Shown: one piece after another, positions 1 through 4,647 of the stretch | How positions within the stretch are numbered: the stretch's first letter is position 1 | Layout: the number at the start of each line of letters is the position of its first letter | NCBI GenBank assembly: GCA_023412175.1 | Contig: JAEYOB010000105.1 | Location: 1 to 6,404 of the forward strand | Origin: Pseudomonadota bacterium | GTDB lineage: Bacteria; Pseudomonadota; Alphaproteobacteria; Azospirillales; Azospirillaceae | Direction of reading: 5' to 3' | DNA: 6,404 nucleotides | Translations under genes and position numbers: made by a program | The notes under the pieces: generated by a model | Databases searched by the model: none | What the model was told of the DNA's origin: nothing | The model's input: only the letters and a program-made list of their open reading frames with translations

Positions 1-1305
1 CCGTTCCCCTGGATCGACGTCCTCATCATTCTGGCGCTTGTCGCCCTGAATGGTGTTTTCGCGATGAGTGAGCTCGCCATCGTCTCTGCCCGCAAGGCTC
101 GTCTGGAGGCGATCGCCCGTGGCGGCAACCGGGGCGCCCGTGCTGCGCTCGCCCTTGCCGCCGATCCCGGCAAGTTCCTTTCCACCGTTCAGATCGGCAT
201 CACGCTGATCGGCATCATCGCCGGCGCCTACGGCGGTGCCACGTTGGCGGAGCGGCTGGGGGGGACGCTGAACACCGTGCCGTGGATCGCCCCGCACGGG
301 GGGGAGGTGGCCTTCGCGCTGGTGGTCGCCGGCATCACCTACCTGTCGCTGATCGTCGGCGAGCTGGCGCCGAAGCGTCTGGCGCTGGTCAACGCCGAGG
401 GCATCGCCGTGTCGGTGGCCGGGCCGATGCGGGCGCTGTCCAGGGTGGCGCTGCCGCTGGCGTGGCTGCTCGGCGCCTCGACGGAGGCGCTGCTGCGGCT
501 GCTGCGGCTGCCCACCACCCGCGAGCAGACGGTGACCGAGGAGGAGGTCAAGAGCCTCATCGCCGAAGGCACGCAGTCCGGCGTCTTCGACCCGGCCGAA
601 CGGCAGATGATCGAGGGGGTTCTGCGCCTCGCCGACCGGACGGTGCGCGCCATCATGACGCCGCGGCCGGACGTGCTGTGGCTCGACCCCGACGATTCGC
701 CCGATGCCATCGCCACGGAGATCCGCGACGGCGGCTATTCGCGCTTCCCGGTCTGCAAGGGCGACATGGACGAGGTGCTAGGCATCGTCTCGACCAAGGC
801 GCTGCTCGACCAGACGCTGCGCGGGCGCAGGCTCGACCTGCGCGCCGCGCTGGTGCAGCCGCTGATCGTGCACGACGGCACGCCGGTGCTGCGCCTGCTG
901 GAGCTGTTCAAGCAGTCCACCGTGCACATGGCCGTGGTGGTGGACGAGTACGGCAGCGTCGAAGGCATCGTCACCCTGACCGACATCCTGGAGAGCATCG
1001 CCGGCGAACTGCCCGAGGCCGGGCAGGAGGCCGATGGCGGGGTGATCCGGCGCGAGGACGGTTCGTGGCTGGTCGACGGCATGCTGCCGGTGGACGAGGT
1101 GGAATCGCTGGTCGGGGTGCCGGACCTGAAGGGGGAGGGGACCTACCACACCCTGGCCGGCTTCGTTCTGGAGCGGATCGGCCACGTGCCGACGCCGGCC
1201 GAGAATTTCCTGTGGCGCGGCCACCGCTTCGAGGTGGTGGACATGGACGGCCGCCGCATCGACAAGGTGCTGATCCAGCGCATCGACGAAAACCCGGAGC
1301 CGTAA
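1..1305 (+). CDS. CNNM / HlyC-CorC family membrane protein (DUF21-CBS-CBS-CorC_HlyC), 5' end outside window
   Basis: Partial gene: the frame is open from base 1 and 434 residues are visible. The first visible residues form the hydrophobic opening helix of a DUF21 (CNNM) membrane domain, leading into NGVFAMSELAIVSARKARL, so the ATG at base 64 is internal and the true start lies upstream. In visible numbering, DUF21 covers about 1-175 and includes the family motif GELAPKRLAL near 120-129. Two CBS domains follow (about 217-275, with MTPR at its start, and 283-335, with the typical VVVDEYGSVEGIVTLTDILE). A C-terminal CorC_HlyC domain occupies about 345-428. Family members sit in the inner membrane and are linked to magnesium/divalent cation export or homeostasis; the older 'hemolysin' label is historical. 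CBS domains commonly bind adenine nucleotides. The exact substrate here cannot be read from sequence. The gene ends in TAA and converges on rodA, so they are not in one operon. Confidence 0.93.
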   Translation, partial: PFPWIDVLIILALVALNGVFAMSELAIVSARKARLEAIARGGNRGARAALALAADPGKFLSTVQIGITLIGIIAGAYGGATLAERLGGTLNTVPWIAPHGGEVAFALVVAGITYLSLIVGELAPKRLALVNAEGIAVSVAGPMRALSRVALPLAWLLGASTEALLRLLRLPTTREQTVTEEEVKSLIAEGTQSGVFDPAERQMIEGVLRLADRTVRAIMTPRPDVLWLDPDDSPDAIATEIRDGGYSRFPVCKGDMDEVLGIVSTKALLDQTLRGRRLDLRAALVQPLIVHDGTPVLRLLELFKQSTVHMAVVVDEYGSVEGIVTLTDILESIAGELPEAGQEADGGVIRREDGSWLVDGMLPVDEVESLVGVPDLKGEGTYHTLAGFVLERIGHVPTPAENFLWRGHRFEVVDMDGRRIDKVLIQRIDENPEP

Positions 1306-1336
1306 GGCTTCGCGCGACGGACGGCAGGGTCGCGGT

Positions 1337-1373
1337 TCGAAGGCGCCGGATGGCTTCCATCCGGCGTCTTCGA
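1337..1373. terminator. Bidirectional hairpin between convergent genes
   Basis: Positions 1337-1353 pair with 1357-1373 over 17 bp, including one G-T wobble (1343/1367), around a 3-nt loop (CTT, 1354-1356). The inner 10 bp (CGCCGGATGG / CCATCCGGCG) are perfect. It fills most of the 70-bp gap between the stop of the CNNM-family gene (1305) and the stop of rodA (1376-1378), where a shared terminator is expected. No T-run follows on either strand, so intrinsic termination may be weak or assisted by Rho; the hairpin may also protect 3' ends. Confidence 0.7.
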
Positions 1374-1375
1374 TA

Positions 1376-2545
1376 TCAGAACTCGCTCACCCCGGTCCGC
1401 GAGATGCGGACCTCGCGGTGCACCGACACGCTGAGCAGGAAGCCGACGCAGACCAGCAGCGTCATCATCGCCGTGCCGCCGTAGGACATCAGCGGCAGCG
1501 GGATGCCCACCACCGGAATCAGGCCCATCACCATGGCGACGTTGACGAACAGGTAGAGGAAGAACTGCGTCGTCAGCCCGACGCCGACCAGCCGCCCGAA
1601 CTGGTTGCGGCAGGACAGCGCGATCACCACGCCGTAGATCAGCAGCAGGAAATACAGCAGCAGCACCACCAGCGCGCCGACCAGCCCGAACTCCTCGGCC
1701 AGCACGACGAAGATGAAGTCGGTGTGCTTCTCCGGCAGGAACATGAGCTGGCTCTGCGAGCCCATCATGAAGCCCTTGCCGAACATGCCGCCGGAGCCCA
1801 GCGCGATCTTCGACTGGATGATGTTGTAGCCGCGCCCGAGCGGGTCGGTCTCCGGGTCGAGGAAGGTGTAGACGCGGTTGCGCTGGTAGTCGTGCAGCAT
1901 CTCCCAGCCGATGGGGATGGCGGCCAGCCCCACGGCGATGGCGACGGCGAACTTCCACAGCCGCACCCCGGCCGTGAAGAACACCGCGCCCGAACCGAGG
2001 ATCAGCAGCAGCGAGGTGCCCAGGTTCGGCTGCAGCAGCACCAGCCCGACCGGCGCGAACACCAGGAACAGCGGCGGGATCAGCATCAGCGGCTTGCCGA
2101 TCTGCTCCAGCGTCAGCCCGTGGAAATAGCGCGCCAGCGCCAGCGCCATCGCCGGCTTCATCAGCTCCGACGGCTGGAGGACGAAGAAGCCCAGGTTGAT
2201 CCAGCGCTGCGCGCCCATGCCGATGTGGCCCATGATCTCCACGGCCACCAGCAGCAGGAACACCACGAAGTAGATGGCGTAGGCGAGCCGCATCCAGATG
2301 CGGATGTCCACCAGCGCGATGCCGATCATCAGCACCAGGCCGGGCAGGGCGCGCACGAGCTGCGCCTTGGCCCACGGGTCCCACTGGCCGCCGGCGGCGG
2401 AGTAGAGCAGCGCCACGCCGATGCCGGAGATGACGCAGACCAGGAGCACCAGCCCCCAGTTGATCATGCGGATCTTGGCGCCGAGCGTCAGCGTCGGGCG
2501 TTGCGGCGACAGGCCGCCGGAGTGGTTCTGAAGGAGAGCGGCCAT
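1376..2545 (-). CDS. rodA: RodA, SEDS-family peptidoglycan glycosyltransferase (rod shape)
   Basis: A 389-residue polytopic inner-membrane protein, about the usual RodA length, with roughly ten hydrophobic helices after a ~25-residue cytoplasmic tail. RodA polymerises glycan strands from lipid II during cell elongation, working with the transpeptidase PBP2 and the MreBCD complex. Family signatures visible: GAQRWI (111-116), QPSELMK (124-130), FLDPETDPLGRGYNIIQSKI (228-247), GSGGMFGKG (250-258), LPEKHTDFIF (270-279) and PLMSYGGT (351-358). Asp276 in HTDF is the position of the catalytic aspartate of RodA/FtsW enzymes. The DPETDPLG...QSKIALGSGG block favours RodA over FtsW. The start at 2545 gives a normal N-terminus, but its Shine-Dalgarno sequence is weak (GCGGGA); Met27 (codon at 2467-2465) is a less likely alternative. 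The upstream neighbour on this strand is a tetR gene rather than mrdA (PBP2). The stop codon lies 2 bp from the shared terminator hairpin. Confidence 0.96.
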   Translation of the reverse strand: MAALLQNHSGGLSPQRPTLTLGAKIRMINWGLVLLVCVISGIGVALLYSAAGGQWDPWAKAQLVRALPGLVLMIGIALVDIRIWMRLAYAIYFVVFLLLVAVEIMGHIGMGAQRWINLGFFVLQPSELMKPAMALALARYFHGLTLEQIGKPLMLIPPLFLVFAPVGLVLLQPNLGTSLLLILGSGAVFFTAGVRLWKFAVAIAVGLAAIPIGWEMLHDYQRNRVYTFLDPETDPLGRGYNIIQSKIALGSGGMFGKGFMMGSQSQLMFLPEKHTDFIFVVLAEEFGLVGALVVLLLYFLLLIYGVVIALSCRNQFGRLVGVGLTTQFFLYLFVNVAMVMGLIPVVGIPLPLMSYGGTAMMTLLVCVGFLLSVSVHREVRISRTGVSEF

Positions 2546-2658
2546 GTCCCGCGCGGTCTACCGTTTCCGCCGGCTGGTCGTCCGGCCGGGCGGCGGGATA
2601 CTGCACCAGGACGGGGCGCGCGGTAAAGCCGTCCGCGGCTCCCGCCCCAGGAAGACCA

Positions 2659-2683
2659 CGGACCGGCGGCCTTCGCCGGACCG
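2659..2683 (-). terminator. Possible hairpin terminator downstream of tetR
   Basis: Positions 2659-2668 (CGGACCGGCG) pair with 2674-2683 (CGCCGGACCG) over 9 bp with one A-A mismatch, around a 5-nt loop. It begins 11 bp beyond the tetR stop. The minus strand past it carries only a short, interrupted T-rich stretch, so terminator function is tentative. The rest of the 148-bp tetR-rodA gap is very GC-rich and shows no clear promoter for rodA. It holds one more small palindrome at 2570-2589 (CCGGCTGG, TCGT loop, CCGGCCGG), 25 bp upstream of the rodA start. Confidence 0.35.
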
Positions 2684-2693
2684 CTTCGCGGCG

Positions 2694-3323
2694 TCAGCGC
2701 GCGTCCGGCGCGTAGCCCCTGGTGAACAGGGTGACCGTGGAGTCGACCTGCCGGTTCACCTCCGCCTCCGGCAGCGCGTCCTCGATGCACAGGATGAAGC
2801 GCGTGTGGATGTGCGCCTTCAGCAGGCCGAAGAACTGCTCGGCCGCCAGTTCGGGATCGGGGATGCGCAGCTGGCCGCGGCGGTCGACCTCGCGCAGATA
2901 GGCGGCCATCTCCCGGAGCGAACGCGCCGGGCCGGATTCATAGAAGGCGCGCGCCAGCTCGGGGAAGCGGTGCGCCTCGGCCACCACCACCCGGTAGGCG
3001 GACAGCGCCTGCGGCGACAGCAGCATCTGCATGAAGCGCCGGCCGATGACGCGCAGCGCCTCGGTGACGTCCATGCAGCCGATGTTGCTGCAGGTCATGT
3101 CGCCCATCTGGGCGCGGCATTCGCACGCCACCATGGCGGCGAACAGTTCGTCCTTGCTGCGGAAGTGGGCGTACAGCGTCGCCTTGGACACGTTGGCGGT
3201 CTTCGCTACCGTGTCCATGCTGACGGCGCCGTAGCCGTTCTCCAGGAACAGCTTGCCCGCCGCCGCCAGGATCTGCGCCGGCTTGGACCCCGCCTCGGGG
3301 TTCGGCGCCACCACCTCCGCCAT
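2694..3323 (-). CDS. TetR-family transcriptional repressor of the adjacent efflux operon
   Basis: A 209-residue protein with a canonical TetR N-terminal DNA-binding domain (about 17-64). The helix-turn-helix reads SMDTVAKTANVSKATLYAHF (35-54) followed by SKDELF. The C-terminal half (about 80-205) resembles the AefR-like TetR_C_7 type of ligand-binding/dimerisation domain, with AAEQFFGLL near 160-168. Such proteins bind palindromic operators as dimers and release DNA on binding a small molecule. The start at 3323 (MAEVV) is chosen because GGAGG lies 5 nt before it. An in-frame ATG at 3356 would add 11 residues (MERISTRWEDG) but has only AAGGG almost touching the start codon. The gene is divergent from emrA, and two matching palindromes lie between them, so autoregulation plus pump repression is the natural inference. 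Odd feature: four cysteines in 17 residues (67, 69, 78, 83), plus Cys179. The inducing ligand is unknown. Confidence 0.93.
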   Translation of the reverse strand: MAEVVAPNPEAGSKPAQILAAAGKLFLENGYGAVSMDTVAKTANVSKATLYAHFRSKDELFAAMVACECRAQMGDMTCSNIGCMDVTEALRVIGRRFMQMLLSPQALSAYRVVVAEAHRFPELARAFYESGPARSLREMAAYLREVDRRGQLRIPDPELAAEQFFGLLKAHIHTRFILCIEDALPEAEVNRQVDSTVTLFTRGYAPDAR

Positions 3324-3328
3324 ACCGT

Positions 3329-3333
3329 CCTCC
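3329..3333 (-). promoter_or_regulatory. Ribosome binding site that decides the tetR start
   Basis: On the minus strand GGAGG (within GGGAGGA) is followed by 5 nt and then ATG at 3323-3321. This is much better placed than anything before the upstream in-frame ATG at 3356-3354, and it supports the shorter 209-residue protein. Confidence 0.7.
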
Positions 3334-3364
3334 CACCTCGTCGAAATCCGTTCCATGCCCTTAG

Positions 3365-3381
3365 TACTAAACCGTTCAGTT
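3365..3381. promoter_or_regulatory. Operator A (tetR-proximal), probable TetR binding site
   Basis: TACTAAACCGTTCAGTT: 8-bp half-sites around a central C at 3373. The left half is imperfect (6 of 8 positions match the right half's complement). It matches the reverse complement of operator B at 15 of 17 positions. It lies 5 bp upstream of the emrA -35 box and just downstream of the predicted tetR transcription start. A repressor here could block tetR transcription and crowd polymerase at the emrA promoter. Binding by the adjacent TetR protein is inferred from position and symmetry. Confidence 0.72.
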
Positions 3382-3386
3382 CAGTC

Positions 3387-3415
3387 TTGACAACACATAG
3401 GGACCGGTCCATGTT
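3387..3415 (+). promoter_or_regulatory. Predicted sigma-70-type promoter of emrAB
   Basis: A consensus -35 TTGACA (3387-3392), a 17-bp spacer and a weak -10 CATGTT (3410-3415). A start near 3422 would leave a leader of roughly 70 nt before emrA. Operator A abuts the -35 and operator B lies just past the predicted start, which suits repression. The -10 is poor (3 of 6), so the exact start is uncertain. Confidence 0.5.
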
Positions 3416-3422
3416 CCCGCAA
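3394..3422 (-). promoter_or_regulatory. Predicted divergent promoter of tetR
   Basis: On the minus strand: -35 TTGCGG (3422-3417), a 17-bp spacer, and -10 TATGTG (3399-3394). A start near 3387 gives a leader of about 64 nt. It overlaps the emrA promoter almost completely, and its boxes mirror those of emrA around 3404.5. Both boxes are weak matches to consensus (3-4 of 6), so this rests partly on the symmetry. Confidence 0.4.
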
Positions 3423-3427
3423 GACAA

Positions 3428-3444
3428 AACTGAACGGTTCAGTT
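3428..3444. promoter_or_regulatory. Operator B (emrA-proximal), perfect palindrome
   Basis: AACTGAACGGTTCAGTT: two perfect 8-bp half-sites (AACTGAAC / GTTCAGTT) around a central G at 3436. It is the stronger of the two operators by symmetry and lies just after the predicted emrA transcription start, about 50 bp before the emrA ATG. A 17-bp palindrome beside a divergent tetR gene is the normal form of a TetR-family operator. Confidence 0.8.
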
Positions 3445-3495
3445 CGGTCCTGGCCGCGGGACTGGCGAGGGCCGCACCGCAGGGGTTAGATAAAC

Positions 3496-4602
3496 ATGGC
3501 CAAGGGCGTTCGGAAGATCATTCTGACGGGTGTCGCGGCGGCGGCGCTGGGCGGCGCCGGGTATGGCGGGTGGCACTGGTGGACGGAAGGGCGTTTCATC
3601 GAGTCCACCGACAACGCTTACGTGCAGTCGGACATCAGCGTGGTCAGCCCGAAGGTCGCTGGCTATGTGCGCGAGGTGCGCGTCGCCGAGAACCAGCAGG
3701 TGGCCGCCGGCGACGTGCTGGTGGTGCTGGAGGACCGCGACTTCCGCGCCAAGGTCGCCGAGGCCGAGGCCAACGCGGCGGCTCAGAAGGCGGCGCTGGG
3801 CAGCAACGGGCAGAAGCTGCTCTGGCAGCGCACGCAGATCGACCGCGCCGAGGCCGAGCTGGCCTCCGCCGAGGCCGAGCGGCAGCGCGCCGCGCAGGAA
3901 TTCGCCCGCACCCGCTCGCTGGCCACCGACAACTGGACCTCGCGCCAGAAGCTCGACACCGCCGAGGCCGACCTGCGCAAGGCCGACGCCGCCGTGCTGA
4001 AGGCGCGCGCCGCGCTGGCTGCCGAGCGCGACCAGATCGGCGTGCTGGAGGCTGCCGGCACCGAGATCCGGGCGCATATGGAGCAGGCCGCCGCCGGCCT
4101 GGAGGCCGCCCGCAACGATCTCGACAACACGGTGGTGCGCGCCGGCGTGGACGGCGTGGTCGGCAACCGCGGCGTGCAGGTCGGCCAGTACGCGCGGCCG
4201 GGCGTGCAGATGCTGTCGCTGGTGCCGCTGCCCGACGTCTACGTGGTCGCCAACTTCAAGGAAACCCAGCTTTCCGGCATGCGGCCGGGGCAGCCGGTCC
4301 AGGTGACGGTGGACGCCTATCCGGGCCAGGGGCTGGCCGGCACGGTGGAGAGCTTCGCGCCGGCCTCGGGTTCCAAGTTCAGCCTGCTGCCGCCGGAGAA
4401 CGCCACCGGCAACTTCACCAAGGTGGTGCTGCGGGTGCCGGTGCGCATCGCGCTGCCCAAGGACACGCCGCTGTCCGGGCTGCTGCGTCCGGGCCTGTCC
4501 GTGGTCGCCGAGGTGGACACCCGCGGCGCCACGGACAGCCCGCACCTCGCCGGCTCCGTGTTCGGCGTCGCCACCCCGTCCAAGGCAGTGGCGCTGAAGT
4601 AA
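3496..4602 (+). CDS. emrA: EmrA/HlyD-type periplasmic adaptor (membrane fusion protein) of an MFS efflux pump
   Basis: A 368-residue protein with a short cytoplasmic N-terminus and one membrane anchor (about 7-27). The family opening ESTDNAYVQSDISVVSPKVAG follows (36-56), the first half of the biotinyl-lipoyl-like domain (to about 80). A long Ala/Glu-rich alpha-helical hairpin covers about 83-205. The second lipoyl half is around VRAGVDGVVGNRGVQVGQY (214-232), and a beta-barrel with NFTKVVLRVPVRI (306-318) runs to about 340. Such adaptors bridge the inner-membrane transporter and an outer-membrane TolC-type channel. R138, L142 and S149 match the R-x3-L-x6-S tip motif known from AcrA/MacA-type adaptors. 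AGGGG lies 10 nt before the ATG. The gene is first in an operon with emrB (45-bp gap) and faces two operators. No outer-membrane channel gene is visible. The symbol is by family resemblance; the substrate is unknown. Confidence 0.93.
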   Translation: MAKGVRKIILTGVAAAALGGAGYGGWHWWTEGRFIESTDNAYVQSDISVVSPKVAGYVREVRVAENQQVAAGDVLVVLEDRDFRAKVAEAEANAAAQKAALGSNGQKLLWQRTQIDRAEAELASAEAERQRAAQEFARTRSLATDNWTSRQKLDTAEADLRKADAAVLKARAALAAERDQIGVLEAAGTEIRAHMEQAAAGLEAARNDLDNTVVRAGVDGVVGNRGVQVGQYARPGVQMLSLVPLPDVYVVANFKETQLSGMRPGQPVQVTVDAYPGQGLAGTVESFAPASGSKFSLLPPENATGNFTKVVLRVPVRIALPKDTPLSGLLRPGLSVVAEVDTRGATDSPHLAGSVFGVATPSKAVALK

Positions 4603-4647
4603 CGCAGCCGAAGCAACGCACTGGCACATTGCCTTCCAAGGTCTGCC

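Noticed and set aside
64..66. ATG at 64 as the start of the CNNM-family gene
   Set aside because: The frame is open back to base 1, and residues before this Met are the first helix of DUF21, so the start is outside the window.
1143..2606. A 487-codon minus-strand frame overlapping rodA in another frame
   Set aside because: Ala/Arg/Gly-rich frame-shifted reading of rodA with no motifs; it also runs into the convergent gene.
1418..2626. A 402-codon plus-strand frame opposite rodA
   Set aside because: Low-complexity Gln/His/Asp-rich translation, the mirror of RodA's hydrophobic codons. The rodA frame has clear family motifs.
2488..2790. A 100-codon minus-strand frame bridging the tetR-rodA gap
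   Set aside because: Arg/Gly/Pro-rich, overlaps both flanking genes in another frame, and has no ribosome site; typical GC-rich shadow.
3757..3972. Repeated GCCGAGGCCGA units in emrA as a possible DNA repeat
   Set aside because: They are in frame and encode Ala-Glu pairs of the coiled-coil hairpin, explained by protein periodicity and codon bias.
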